From: Desulfovibrio ferrophilus
GTDB lineage: Bacteria; Desulfobacterota; Desulfovibrionia; Desulfovibrionales; Desulfovibrionaceae
NCBI RefSeq assembly: GCF_003966735.1
Contig: NZ_AP017378.1
Coordinates: 1,659,501 to 1,723,500 of the forward strand
DNA length: 64,000 nucleotides
Reading direction: 5' to 3'
Part shown: one piece after another, positions 44,936 to 53,754 of the stretch
Layout: every line of letters starts with the position of its first letter
Position numbering within the stretch: position 1 is the stretch's first letter
Made by a program: the position numbers and the translations under genes
Notes under the pieces: generated by a model
The model's database searches: none
Told to the model about the DNA's origin: nothing
Seen by the model: only the letters and a program-made list of their open reading frames with translations

Positions 44936-45250
44936 ATGGATTTCCAGTGGCTCTTCAAGGCCCGTGATTATCTGACCGTAAAAAAGCACACACCCGGCAC
45001 CCTCAAGCTCGGCGTCAGCCCGGCCATCATGACTGTTCCGGAGTTGTCCAAGATTCCCAGGACAGACGTCCTGCCTAAGGGGATCAAGAAGGTGGACGTT
45101 TCCATCTTCACCATGTCCGCCACCATCGAATACGACACTCATGTCCTCGATCACACTCTGGTGGATGAGCTTTTTGCCACAACCGACCCTGAACGCGGGA
45201 CACAGATCGTGGCAGAGCTGAATGAATGCTTGGAGCTGGGACTGGCGTAA
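44936..45250 (+). CDS. Small protein with HMA-like C-terminal part, unknown function
   Basis: A 104-residue protein whose residues 45-95 (GIKKVDVSIFTMSATIEYDTHVLDHTLVDELF) follow the pattern of the ferredoxin-like HMA_2 domain found at the N-terminus of bacterial P-type ATPases, but without a CxxC metal motif. It is followed 30 bases later by a HAD protein resembling the phosphatase part of P-type ATPases. Both are small and soluble. An interacting pair is inferred. GGAG lies a few bases before the ATG. Confidence 0.6.
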   Translation: MDFQWLFKARDYLTVKKHTPGTLKLGVSPAIMTVPELSKIPRTDVLPKGIKKVDVSIFTMSATIEYDTHVLDHTLVDELFATTDPERGTQIVAELNECLELGLA

Positions 45251-45280
45251 CAGCGCCCCTCGCCCCAGTTGGAGAACGCC

Positions 45281-45751
45281 ATGTACCAATTCGACATCCC
45301 CGGGCGCACCCGGCTTGAAATCATCCACCTCGTGCTGGACCTGAACGGGACCCTGTGCGTGGATGGCGAACTGCTGCCCGGTGTGGCCGAACGCATTACG
45401 GCTCTGGGCAGCGAAGTCTACGTGCATGTGGTGACGGCAGACACGCATGGCAAAGCCGCCCAACTGCTTTCCGACCTGCCCGTGCGGCTGGTGGTCCTGC
45501 CCGAAGGAAATCAGGACGCTGCCAAAAGAGATTTCGTTCGGGGTCTTGGTTCCAGCTGCGTCGCAGCCATGGGCAACGGCTTCAACGACCGTTTGATGCT
45601 CCATGAAGCAGCACTGGGAGTCGGCGTGATTCAGGCCGAAGGCACCTATTCGGAAGCACTGCTCATGGCCGATGTCATCTGCCCGAGCATCACGGATGCC
45701 ATGGACCTGCTGCTTATCCCCACCCGACTCCTGGCCACCTTGCGCAGCTGA
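45281..45751 (+). CDS. HAD-like soluble P-type ATPase-related protein
   Basis: A 156-residue haloacid-dehalogenase-like protein. Motif I is VLDLNGTL (D20; DxNGT, as in the DKTGT family), motif IV is MGNGFNDRLML, close to the GDGxND hinge of P-type ATPases, and the cap and actuator domains are absent. It matches the soluble P-type-ATPase-like HAD family (COG4087) of unknown substrate. GGAG lies six bases before the ATG. With the HMA-like gene just upstream it forms a two-gene unit. Confidence 0.72.
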   Translation: MYQFDIPGRTRLEIIHLVLDLNGTLCVDGELLPGVAERITALGSEVYVHVVTADTHGKAAQLLSDLPVRLVVLPEGNQDAAKRDFVRGLGSSCVAAMGNGFNDRLMLHEAALGVGVIQAEGTYSEALLMADVICPSITDAMDLLLIPTRLLATLRS

Positions 45752-45882
45752 ATTTCCACCTCGTCCTCAAAACCTTCTCATGCGAAGGAGCAGGGGCAAC
45801 TCCCACACGCGCCATCATTCACTCCTCCCTGCGACGCCCCGCGCCATCGGCTTGCCCCGCCACTGAAGCCAAGCCACCAACT

Positions 45883-45911
45883 TTGACCCCGGCTTGACGC
45901 TGGGGCACAAT
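45883..45911 (+). promoter_or_regulatory. Promoter of the lytic transglycosylase gene
   Basis: TTGACC (45883-45888), a 17-base spacer and CACAAT (45906-45911) lie 35 bases before the start, with GGAG in the leader. Confidence 0.45.
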
Positions 45912-45946
45912 GCCTCGGTCACCGAATCCCAAGACCGGAGCCTCAC

Positions 45947-47137
45947 ATGCCCAATCGTTCCAGCACCAAGATCCTTATCTCCCTGGCCCTCTGCCTTCTG
46001 CTTGCCGCGTGCAGTGCGGGCGACGCCGTACGCACCGTGCGCATCATCGCCACGGGCGACGCCGCCGGTGCGGGAGTCATGGCAGCGGAAAAGGCCACAC
46101 GATATGTTCTAAATCCCAAGGCTTTGAGCTGGGACCTGAAACAATTCAAGGAGCGATTGGAGGCCTTTCGCAAGGCCATCGGCGGAGTCTGGGGGGAAAA
46201 GGAACGCCAGGAGCCCACCCCCAAGCGTTACGTCAAATACACCCGCAACTACCTCTCACGTGCCAGCGTGAATTTTGATACCGGCTTGGTCACAGTGGAG
46301 ACCCTGGACCCCAAGGACCCGCAAGGCAGCCTCAAAAACGCTATCGTGACCACGGTATTGGCACCGGCAGACCCACGCTCCCTGGACCTTTACTCGGACA
46401 AGGAAATCAAGTTGGGCGACACGCCGTTCCTGCTCGGCGAGGTCAAGGACTTCGACGGCAAGGATATCCGCTGGAACTGGCGGGCCGAGCGTTTTGCCGA
46501 TGCACTCATGGCCCGCGGTATCACGACTAGGACCGTGGATGGCGCCAAAGGCAAGGCCACAGCCCACACGGTCAGCTTTCGGCTCATCAAGGACCACCTG
46601 CACATCCGCGCGCGCAAATACGCCGGACTGGTCGATCAGAACGCCGCCAAATTCAAAATCAGTCAGAACCTGATCTATGCCGTGATCAAGACCGAAAGCG
46701 ATTTCAACCCCTTTGCCGCATCCAGCGCCCCGGCTTTCGGCCTGATGCAGATCGTGCCACGCTCCGCAGGAGCCGAAGTTTCCAAGTATCTGACCGGCAA
46801 ATCCGGTAAGCCCGACAAACAGTTCCTGTTCCAGCCCGAAAACAACATCCTCTACGGCACGGCCTACCTGCACCTGCTGGACACCCGGCACCTGAACAAG
46901 GTGACCGATCCCATCTCCCGCGAATATTGCATGATTGCAGCCTACAATGGCGGTTCGGGCACGGTTTTACGCAGCTTCGACAAGGACCGCACCAGGGCCG
47001 TTGCCCGCATCAACGCCCTGACGCCCAAGCAGGTTTACGAGCACCTGCGCACCCGTGTGCCCTTTGCAGAAACACGGCGCTATCTGGACAAAGTGGTCAA
47101 CAGCAAGAAACTCTTTGTGGGGACCGGCAGGAGCTAG
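45947..47137 (+). CDS. mltC: Membrane-bound lytic murein transglycosylase C
   Basis: A 396-residue lipoprotein (lipobox LLAACS, Cys near 22) that cleaves peptidoglycan between MurNAc and GlcNAc to leave 1,6-anhydro-MurNAc. The N-terminal half matches the MltC-specific DUF3393-type domain (KALSWDLKQFKERLEAFRKAIGG and onward); the C-terminal SLT domain has the catalytic Glu in IKTESDFNPFAAS, the GLMQIVP motif and AYNGGSG. GGAGCC lies five bases upstream of the ATG. No partner gene is adjacent. Confidence 0.9.
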   Translation: MPNRSSTKILISLALCLLLAACSAGDAVRTVRIIATGDAAGAGVMAAEKATRYVLNPKALSWDLKQFKERLEAFRKAIGGVWGEKERQEPTPKRYVKYTRNYLSRASVNFDTGLVTVETLDPKDPQGSLKNAIVTTVLAPADPRSLDLYSDKEIKLGDTPFLLGEVKDFDGKDIRWNWRAERFADALMARGITTRTVDGAKGKATAHTVSFRLIKDHLHIRARKYAGLVDQNAAKFKISQNLIYAVIKTESDFNPFAASSAPAFGLMQIVPRSAGAEVSKYLTGKSGKPDKQFLFQPENNILYGTAYLHLLDTRHLNKVTDPISREYCMIAAYNGGSGTVLRSFDKDRTRAVARINALTPKQVYEHLRTRVPFAETRRYLDKVVNSKKLFVGTGRS

Positions 47138-47209
47138 GCCCCCGGTAAACATCGTGAGCCCTCGCGCCGTCAGCGCGGGAAGCAACCTCATTGCCAATAA
47201 GCGACAGGC

Positions 47210-47246
47210 AAAAAAAGCCCGGGCAGGTGAATCACCGTGCCCGGGC
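47210..47246 (-). terminator. Rho-independent terminator of the phosphodiesterase gene
   Basis: GCCCGGGCA (47217-47225) pairs with TGCCCGGGC (47238-47246), with GGTGA/CACC inside. On the minus strand it is followed by seven T residues, 23 bases after the stop codon. Confidence 0.88.
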
Positions 47247-47268
47247 ATAAATATCATTGGTGAAAGCG

Positions 47269-48030
47269 TTAGGCGCGCTTAGCCAGAAAATACTCCACGT
47301 TGTTGGCGAAAAAACCGTCAACGCCCATCTCCAGCACCTGCTCCATGGCCAGGGCTTCGTCATCGTAACTTTCGGTCCAGCAATAGACCTTGATCCCGTC
47401 CTCATGGAACAGATCCACGATCTCGGGGATCAATTCTGCCGCACGGATATGAAAGGAGAAGGCGTCAATGGCCTGGAGCAGAGCACGAAAATCGATATTT
47501 TCCTCTTCACCCGTGAACAATGTCCCCAATCGCAGGTCGGCGTCCAAGCCACGCAGACGCAGCAGAATCGAATAATCAAAACTGGAAACAACCACCGAGT
47601 CCATCAGCCCATGCTCGCGCACACAGTCCAAGACCTGCTGTTCCACCGGAACATCAGCAGAGACACACGCGGCTTCGGGCTTGATCTCGATGTTCACGAG
47701 CATCTTGCCTCCCACGACGTCCAGCACCTCGGAAAGTGACGGCAGTCGCTGCCCGGCGAAGGCCTCATCAAACCAACGCCCGGCATCCAAGTCCCCCAAC
47801 TCATCCCAATCCAGTGCACTGACCGGCCCGGTGCCATCGGTGGTCCGGTCCAAAGTCTCGTCATGAATGACCACCAACCGTCCATCTCGCGACAGGGTCA
47901 CATCCAATTCTATGCCATCGGCACCTGCTTCCAGAGCGGCCTCGAAGGCAGCGAGCGTATTCTCGGGATACTTGGCGCTGAAACCGCGATGCGCCCAACA
48001 CAGGGAATGATCAAGATCGAATGTCGGCAT
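47269..48030 (-). CDS. Glycerophosphodiester phosphodiesterase
   Basis: A 253-residue TIM-barrel enzyme that splits glycerophosphodiesters to glycerol 3-phosphate. The catalytic pair is in the N-terminal WAHRGFSAKYPENTLAAFEAAL (His and the acid/base HRG...E region), with GADGIELDVTLSRDGRLVVIHDETLDRTT giving the second His and the metal ligands. No signal peptide, so it acts in the cytoplasm (UgpQ-like). A long intergenic region lies upstream and a terminator downstream. Confidence 0.92.
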   Translation of the reverse strand: MPTFDLDHSLCWAHRGFSAKYPENTLAAFEAALEAGADGIELDVTLSRDGRLVVIHDETLDRTTDGTGPVSALDWDELGDLDAGRWFDEAFAGQRLPSLSEVLDVVGGKMLVNIEIKPEAACVSADVPVEQQVLDCVREHGLMDSVVVSSFDYSILLRLRGLDADLRLGTLFTGEEENIDFRALLQAIDAFSFHIRAAELIPEIVDLFHEDGIKVYCWTESYDDEALAMEQVLEMGVDGFFANNVEYFLAKRA

Positions 48031-48342
48031 ACGTTGTTCTCATAAAGGGATGTGAAGGCATCCCGGTTGAAGGCTACATAACCTATTAATTTGTCATTGT
48101 GGCAATGGGGGAACAAGAACCTACAGATCGGGGCTTTCAAGCAGGCCGCGACTTGCCTCCAAAGGCGATCAAAAACCTCGCTGGCGAGGCGCAAGGCTAG
48201 TCCAGGCTCGACGCGTATCCTAGAATACGTGAGATTTGGGACGGGCTGCAGCACACCTAAGGCGTAAGGTCTTGTAGGCTCGATGACTCGCTAACAATTC
48301 ACTTAACGAAGCCAGTGGGGGAATTTCATCGCCCGACCTCCA
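48031..48342. other. Intergenic region with repeat-like composition, no gene
   Basis: These 312 bases lie between two minus-strand genes and hold no plausible gene. The part 48130-48290 differs in look from the coding DNA around it: GCGAGGCGCAAGGC, a central small palindrome CGTAT(CCTAGA)ATACG near 48215 and an unusual CT-rich right half. It looks like a degenerate interspersed repeat, but no second copy is visible in this window. Confidence 0.35.
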
Positions 48343-49371
48343 CTATTCCAACAACGAATAATCCATGGTCCGCCGACAAGGAGTAAACCCGGCAGACGCC
48401 ACCAGCCGACGCAGCTTGTTCTCGGGCAGACGGAAATGCACCCCGGCTGCAGCCACGACGTTTTCCTCGATCATGGTGGAGCCAAAGTCGTTGGCGCCCC
48501 AGAACAAAGCCAATTGACCAACCAGAGGCCCCTGCGTCACCCACGAGGCCTGGACGTTGGGAATGTTATCCAGATACAAACGCGACACGGCCAGAGTCTT
48601 CAAATAGGCGTCACTTGAGGCTTCGGGCATGGGATTACGCGTGTTCTCGGGCTGGAAGGTCCAGGGAATGAATGCCGTGAAGCCTCCGGTCTCGTCCTGC
48701 ACTTTGCGCAGTCTGTCCAGATGCTCAATGCGCTCCTCCAACGTCTCCCCCTGACCAAACATCATGGTGGCCGTGGTCTTCAGGCCCTGTTTGTGTGCCT
48801 CGCGCATGACATCCAGCCATGCATCCGTGCTGCATTTGCGTGGCGACACTTTCTCGCGCATGCGATCAGTCAGAATTTCCGCACCACCGCCGGGGATGGA
48901 ATCCAGCCCCGCAGCCACAAGACGGCGGATGACCTCGGGCACGCCCAATCCCGTCGCCTCGCCCAGATAGGCAATCTCGGTGGGAGAAAACCCATGAACA
49001 GCCACGGAGGGAAATTCACTCTTCAAAAAGGACAACATGTCCTCATAGAAATCCAGCTCCAGGTCAGGGTGCATCCCGCCCTGAAGCAGAATCTGGTAGC
49101 CACCCAGTTCCACGGTCTCGCGCACCTTCTGCGCCAGTTCATCCTTGGTGAGGACATAGCCTTCGGGGTCGCCAGGCGCACGAAAGAATGCGCAAAATTT
49201 GCAACCAGACACGCAAACGTTGGTATAATTAATATTGCGATCCACAATGTAGGTCACTCGTTCATGCGGATGCATCTCAAGACGACGCTCATGGGCCATA
49301 CGGCCCAGGCTGAAAACATTTTCCGACTTGAGAAGCTCGACTGCATCATTCGGACTCAGGCGCTGGGGCAT
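48343..49371 (-). CDS. mqnC: Cyclic dehypoxanthinyl futalosine synthase
   Basis: Radical SAM enzyme of the futalosine route to menaquinone, 342 residues. The cluster motif C-x3-C-x2-C is in VCVSGCKFCAFFR (about 61-73), and the GGYQILLQGGMHPDL, FSPTEIAYLGEATG, DSIPGGGAEILTDRMREKVSPRK and FIPWTFQPENT segments match MqnC rather than MqnE or CofH. GGAGG lies four bases before the ATG at 49371. Other mqn genes are not in the window. It is in line with an anaerobe using menaquinone. Confidence 0.94.
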   Translation of the reverse strand: MPQRLSPNDAVELLKSENVFSLGRMAHERRLEMHPHERVTYIVDRNINYTNVCVSGCKFCAFFRAPGDPEGYVLTKDELAQKVRETVELGGYQILLQGGMHPDLELDFYEDMLSFLKSEFPSVAVHGFSPTEIAYLGEATGLGVPEVIRRLVAAGLDSIPGGGAEILTDRMREKVSPRKCSTDAWLDVMREAHKQGLKTTATMMFGQGETLEERIEHLDRLRKVQDETGGFTAFIPWTFQPENTRNPMPEASSDAYLKTLAVSRLYLDNIPNVQASWVTQGPLVGQLALFWGANDFGSTMIEENVVAAAGVHFRLPENKLRRLVASAGFTPCRRTMDYSLLE

Positions 49372-49496
49372 CGTCCCTCCGGGTGTAGTTCTTGACGAGG
49401 CCATAAAATTCGAAGAGAACAAAAGGCCCGGCGGGGATCGCCCCTTTCCGGTCCATATCCAGTCCATTTACCATCCAATTCCGGCCTCGGAGTTTT

Positions 49497-49907
49497 ATGC
49501 TATTCGATGATGAGCTAAAGGCGCTGCTCGAAAAGGTCAAGACCATTGCCATTCTCGGCGCCAAAGACAAGCCAGGTCAAGCCGTTAATACGGTGGGCCA
49601 ATATCTGATTAATGCGGGGTACAATGTGATCCCCGTCCATCCCGCACGCACAGGCGTCTGGGGGCTGCCCACGTTCAAGACTCTGGCCGACATTCCTCAC
49701 CCCGTGGACCTTGTGGATGTCTTCCGCGCTCCGCAGTTCTGCCCCGACCATGCCCGTGAAGTCACCAGCCTGATGCCCAAGCCCCAATGCTTCTGGATGC
49801 AGTCCGGCATTACCAGCCTCGAGGCCACCGAGCTTCTGCAGGCTCAGGGCATTACCGTCATTCAGGACGCCTGCACCATGGTCGAACACAGGAGACTCCT
49901 CGGATGA
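49497..49907 (+). CDS. CoA-binding domain protein (YccU-like)
   Basis: A 136-residue stand-alone CoA-binding Rossmann domain (KTIAILGAKDKPGQAVNTVGQYLINAGYNVIPVHPA) ending in [12 protein letters not shown], the pattern of the YccU/DUF family; its role is not known. The stop TGA overlaps the ATG of the YkgJ gene (ATGA), so the two are translationally coupled. Divergent from mqnC. Confidence 0.88.
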   Translation: MLFDDELKALLEKVKTIAILGAKDKPGQAVNTVGQYLINAGYNVIPVHPARTGVWGLPTFKTLADIPHPVDLVDVFRAPQFCPDHAREVTSLMPKPQCFWMQSGITSLEATELLQAQGITVIQDACTMVEHRRLLG

Positions 49908-50356
49908 GCGAGCACACTGCATTCGAATGTCAAATGTGCGGTCACTGCTGCGAAGGCACAGGCGGTATCGTCATGGCCACCAAGGACCGCATCCGCCTGG
50001 CGAAACACCTGGGCCTGACTGTGGAGGAAATGCTCAGCAAATACGCCGAACGCGTCAGCGGAAAACTCCGCCTCGTGGCCGGTGAGGACGGTTTTTGCAT
50101 ATTCTACAAGGACGGCAAAGGTTGCAGCGTGCACCTTGGCCGTCCGGACATCTGCCGAGCCTGGCCATTCTTCCGCGGAAATCTTGTGGACGAGAGCAGT
50201 TGGGAGATGATTCAGACCGACTGCAAAGGTGTCAGCCTCGAGGCTGGCCATGCGGCGTTCAGGAAGCAGGGGGTCGCTTACGTACTGGCCCTGGACGTTG
50301 ATGAATCCGACCCCGAAGCCGCCACTGCGCTCCGGGTCTCGGATCTGGTGGAATAG
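49904..50356 (+). CDS. YkgJ-family cysteine cluster protein
   Basis: A 150-residue protein of the YkgJ-type zinc/iron-sulfur cluster family: CQMCGHCC near the N-terminus (about 10-17), [27 protein letters not shown] in the middle and TDCKGVSL later. The set of Cys suggests a structural metal or cluster; the function is unknown. It overlaps the CoA-binding gene by four bases and precedes the DnaJ-like gene by 38 bases. Confidence 0.85.
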   Translation: MSEHTAFECQMCGHCCEGTGGIVMATKDRIRLAKHLGLTVEEMLSKYAERVSGKLRLVAGEDGFCIFYKDGKGCSVHLGRPDICRAWPFFRGNLVDESSWEMIQTDCKGVSLEAGHAAFRKQGVAYVLALDVDESDPEAATALRVSDLVE

Positions 50357-50394
50357 GCGGCAGGCGATTTTTCACAGCATTCCCTGGGGGGGAA

Positions 50395-51204
50395 ATGAAT
50401 ATCAAGCAGTGCTACAAGGTGCTCGGAGTCCGCTCCGGAGCGGACATGGAGGAAGTCAAAACCGCCTTCCGTGCACGAGCCTTTGAGCTGCACCCCGACC
50501 TGAACCCCAACGATCCCGAAGCCCATACAAAATTTCAGGAAGTCAACGAGGCTTACGTCCTGCTTAAGGAGGCTTTGGTCAACGAGCCTCCCCCACGCCG
50601 TGGCAAAAAACGCGCTGATCCCAGGCCGGGAAAACCCAAGGCAGACAAGACGGAAGGTGCCCGCCGCTACGAGCGTCAGGCCAAGGCCGAAGCCAAGGCC
50701 CGTCCGGGGGCAGGTCCAAAACCAGGCCCCAAGCGAGAGGCTACCCCCGGCCCGCGCTTTACCTACAAGAAGGAAGACGTTCTCAAGAACATCCTGAACG
50801 ACCCCTTCGCCCGCAAGGTCTTCGAAGACATCTATAGCCAGATCCGCCAGGGTGGGGCCTCCGCCAAGAGTGCGCCACAGGTGGTCAAACGCCGCAGCCT
50901 GTCCCTGCGCTGGGGCAGCAAGCAGTTGAAAATGGACTTGTCCAGAGGACTCTTCGGGACCGTCAAACACTGGTTTGCCAGACAGATGGACGATGAACAG
51001 ACCGTGACCCTGCAAGCTGGACAGCTCCTGCCGGGCAACATCATCCGCCTGACCATCCGCCGGGCCTGGTCGGGTGATCCCGTCACTGTGGAAGTGCCCA
51101 TCCCGGCTGACTATGTGGTGGGGCGCCCGCTGCGGCTTCGGGGCCTAGGGCGCAAGCTTGGCCCATTCAAAGGCGACCTGTATCTCCGCCTGATGGCTAA
51201 ATGA
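50395..51204 (+). CDS. DnaJ-domain protein
   Basis: A 269-residue J-domain protein. The J domain occupies residues 1-65 with the HPD motif at 33-35 ([11 protein letters not shown]), followed by a basic Pro/Ala/Lys linker (about 70-125) and a C-terminal region (about 170-269) with DnaJ_C-like beta content, but the zinc-finger repeats of DnaJ are absent, so it is a class II/III type co-chaperone or a specialised J protein. GGGGGG stands seven bases before the ATG. Possibly co-transcribed with the two genes upstream. Confidence 0.82.
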   Translation: MNIKQCYKVLGVRSGADMEEVKTAFRARAFELHPDLNPNDPEAHTKFQEVNEAYVLLKEALVNEPPPRRGKKRADPRPGKPKADKTEGARRYERQAKAEAKARPGAGPKPGPKREATPGPRFTYKKEDVLKNILNDPFARKVFEDIYSQIRQGGASAKSAPQVVKRRSLSLRWGSKQLKMDLSRGLFGTVKHWFARQMDDEQTVTLQAGQLLPGNIIRLTIRRAWSGDPVTVEVPIPADYVVGRPLRLRGLGRKLGPFKGDLYLRLMAK

Positions 51205-51391
51205 TCAAAATAGTCAGGCTGTTCGATACAGAAAAAGCCATCACAGCCTTCCCGTATTCTCTGATTCGCTGACCAGCCACCGCCTCCCGGCTTGCAATCC
51301 TCGCGCATCCATGCGAGTGAAGCTGGCGCGTAGGCATTGCAAATGGCCTGTGCACCATCCAAAGAATCAAGACGCAAAGGAGCTCATCCGC

Positions 51392-51691
51392 ATGGCCGAG
51401 ACCATCGACGACATCACGATCAACTGGGAAGACGAGGAAGGCCGCCTTCTGGTCAAGGAACTCAAGAAGGAAGTGCTGACCAAGGGATCCTGGTCTACTA
51501 TTATCTTTATGTATCAAGAGATGGACAAACGTACCGAAGAGTACAAGCCCGCCAAGATCCGCGTGGGTCGCTACCAGAAGCGTGGCGGTCGTTACTCCTT
51601 GCAGTCCAAGTTCAACATTTCCTCGGCCAAGCAGGCCAAGCAGTTGGTAGACGTGCTCCAGGGCTGGCTGCCCGAGATGGAACAGGACTAG
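51392..51691 (+). CDS. Conserved small protein, unknown function
   Basis: A 99-residue cytoplasmic protein, rich in Lys, Glu and Tyr, with no membrane segment, cysteine motif or known domain that I recognise (MAETIDDITINWEDEEGRL; C-terminus KQAKQLVDVLQGWLPEMEQ). The ATG at 51392 has GGAG nine bases upstream; the frame opens at 51311. Its compact, charged sequence and good ribosome site suggest a real gene. Confidence 0.7.
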   Translation: MAETIDDITINWEDEEGRLLVKELKKEVLTKGSWSTIIFMYQEMDKRTEEYKPAKIRVGRYQKRGGRYSLQSKFNISSAKQAKQLVDVLQGWLPEMEQD

Positions 51692-51803
51692 CCAACAGTC
51701 CGTAGAGCCCTTTTCGTCGGGCCGCCTTACCGCAATGGATGGGCGGCCTGCCGAAAGGCGCGGTTAGCGACAGCACCGGTAGCAATACCGGGAACGACCG
51801 TAT

Positions 51804-52007
51804 CTAGTAGGTATCTTCAGGAGGACTGGGGGGATCAGGATGCGGCTCGTAGAATTCGCAACATCCGCAGGCCTCGGTCAGGCACTGGACATCGTGCTCC
51901 TCATCGTCCCCAGGGGGACGGTACAGACACAGCCCTTCAACCTCACAGAGGATGGGCTTGCCTTGGGGCGGACTCCAGTACTTGCAACGGGCACACAACT
52001 TTCGCAT
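51804..52007 (-). CDS. Small Cys-rich protein, unknown function
   Basis: A 67-residue protein with nine Cys, several as C-x2-C or C-x-C-C pairs (CARCKYW, ILCEVEGLC, CLTEACGCCEF) and a Pro-rich tail. This looks like a small zinc- or cluster-binding protein. The ribosome site is weak, so the call is moderate. It is followed on the minus strand by the convergent small gene at 51392. Confidence 0.55.
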   Translation of the reverse strand: MRKLCARCKYWSPPQGKPILCEVEGLCLYRPPGDDEEHDVQCLTEACGCCEFYEPHPDPPSPPEDTY

Positions 52008-52107
52008 CAGACCGGTCTATCCGCACCCCGCATGGGCGTCAATACCCAACCACGATCGTTCTTTTTTTCTCGTGCATCCCAAGCCATAAATCCTGTCTCG
52101 CCCCCTC

Positions 52108-52722
52108 TCAGAGCACCGCGTCCAACACCAGATGCGAAAGATACCCCAACACGGCCGCTGCATAGAACGGCGCCAGTGCCAGAGGATGAACCTCCCAAAA
52201 AATCACCGGCAAGACCAGAATGGGCAAAGGGATCACGAACATGGCCCACCAGGAATGCGTCCATCCCCGATGATGCCCCAATGCAGGCAGCATGGCCGCA
52301 AAGCCGATGACGGCGGCCCACTTGAACTGCCCACGGATGAGCAACCCCAAATCCACCGCTGCCAGAATGGCATAAAACAGGCTCTGCCCCTTGGAATCCG
52401 TATCCACATCCGGGAACAGGGCCGCGAGCACTGTAATGGCTGTCAGCACGATGCCAAAAAGCGGTCCCGGCTCCTGCTCGGGCAACCATAGAGCAACCGC
52501 AGCCCACGCCACTCCGGCGAACAGACCGCCTCCCATGAGATGCCCCCTGTATCCAGGCACATTCAACTCCCCGTCCCTACGCAGGACCCGGTGAAAATTC
52601 TTGCAGCACATGACCCAAGGTTTCGACATTCCCTGAAGCCGATCACGAATGAACGGGTCGTACCAGCGACCGGGTCCGGGCGCAATGTCACTGTACAAGC
52701 TTTTCAGGTATCTTTTTGTCAT
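52108..52722 (-). CDS. YdjM-like membrane metal-dependent hydrolase
   Basis: A 204-residue inner-membrane protein of the same family as the gene at 16345, without the large soluble C-terminal domain. Metal ligands are suggested by YRGHLMGGG, FPDVDTDSKGQ and HHRGWTHSWW (His-x-His / D-x-D pattern), with several membrane helices. The start is uncertain: ATG 52722 is chosen, but ATG 52629 or others are possible because no good ribosome site is visible. It is divergent from the EamA gene, with their leaders overlapping. Confidence 0.75.
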   Translation of the reverse strand: MTKRYLKSLYSDIAPGPGRWYDPFIRDRLQGMSKPWVMCCKNFHRVLRRDGELNVPGYRGHLMGGGLFAGVAWAAVALWLPEQEPGPLFGIVLTAITVLAALFPDVDTDSKGQSLFYAILAAVDLGLLIRGQFKWAAVIGFAAMLPALGHHRGWTHSWWAMFVIPLPILVLPVIFWEVHPLALAPFYAAAVLGYLSHLVLDAVL

Positions 52723-52814
52723 TGAGAGGCAGAGCCCGCCCGTGATACATGGCAACACCGCGCTTGACCATTGCACGGGAAAAACCCCACCGACAACGGC
52801 GATCGGAGCCCCTG

Positions 52815-53675
52815 TTGAAAGACAACACCAAGGCGGCACTGCTGCTTGCGACCACCGCACTCATCTGGAGTTCCGGTGGGTTGGCCATCAAACTCACGGA
52901 CCTGCACCCCATGGCTCTCACCGGCCTGAGGAGCACTCTGGCAGCATTAACCATGGCCGTGCTCCTGCGCGGGCGACTCTGCTTTACCTTCTCCCGTGCC
53001 CAACTCGGCGCGGCACTAGGCTATGCCGGTCTGCTGGTCAGCAACGTTGTGGCAACCAAACTGACCACTTCGGCCAACGCCATCCTGCTCGCCTACACGG
53101 CACCGGTCTATGTCGCCTTGCTCGCCCCCCTGTTTCTGGGAGAACGTACCCGTCGCTCCGATTGGCTGTTCATTGCTGTCACCATGTGCGGCATGATCCT
53201 GTTCTTCATGGACAAACTGTCTCCCACGGGCATGTGGGGCAATATCATCGCCGTGGGTACCGGCATTTCCTACGCCATCTTCACCCTGTGCATGCGCGCC
53301 CAGAAGACCGCATCACCCGTTGAATCCGTCGTCTTCGGTCACGCCATCACCGCCGCCTTGGGCCTGCCCTTCCTGTCCCAGGGACTGCCCAGCGCGGAAG
53401 GCTGGCTCGGCTTGCTGTATCTCGGGGTATTCCAGCAGGGATTCTCGCTCCTGCTCTACGTGTGGTGCATCAAACGGCTGGGGGCGCTGCCCGCGATTTT
53501 GATCATGACCCTCGAGCCGATATTCAACCCGGTCTGGGTTGCCTTGGGCTATGGCGAACTTCCAGGCCCATGGGCTTTTATCGGTGGGACGGTAGTCATC
53601 ACTGCTGTCACGTTGCGTGGCGCACTCCCGGCCCTGCGCGCCAGGGCAATCCAACATTCCGGCCGGAGCAGATAA
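52815..53675 (+). CDS. EamA/DMT-family transporter
   Basis: A 286-residue ten-helix exporter-type membrane protein with two EamA repeats; LLLATTALIWSSGGLAIKLTDLHPM opens repeat one and GALPAILIMTLEPIFNPVWVALGYGELPGPWAFIGGTVVI closes repeat two. The substrate is unknown. The TTG at 52815 has GGAG six bases upstream and gives a typical N-terminus; the ATG at 52749 would add 22 basic residues without a ribosome site. It is unrelated in sequence detail to the EamA protein at 17350. Confidence 0.84.
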   Translation: MKDNTKAALLLATTALIWSSGGLAIKLTDLHPMALTGLRSTLAALTMAVLLRGRLCFTFSRAQLGAALGYAGLLVSNVVATKLTTSANAILLAYTAPVYVALLAPLFLGERTRRSDWLFIAVTMCGMILFFMDKLSPTGMWGNIIAVGTGISYAIFTLCMRAQKTASPVESVVFGHAITAALGLPFLSQGLPSAEGWLGLLYLGVFQQGFSLLLYVWCIKRLGALPAILIMTLEPIFNPVWVALGYGELPGPWAFIGGTVVITAVTLRGALPALRARAIQHSGRSR

Positions 53676-53710
53676 AAAGGTCCCGGCATGGCTGCACCAC
53701 ACCGGGACCT
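53674..53710 (-). terminator. Rho-independent terminator of the Cys-rich GGDEF gene
   Basis: AGGTCCCGG (53678-53686) and CCGGGACCT (53702-53710) form a 9-bp stem; on the minus strand it is followed by TTTTT. It is also next to the EamA stop on the plus strand. Confidence 0.8.
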
Positions 53711-53754
53711 CATGATCGATATCCATCTTTGCCGCAAAGCGGCTCATTCATCCA

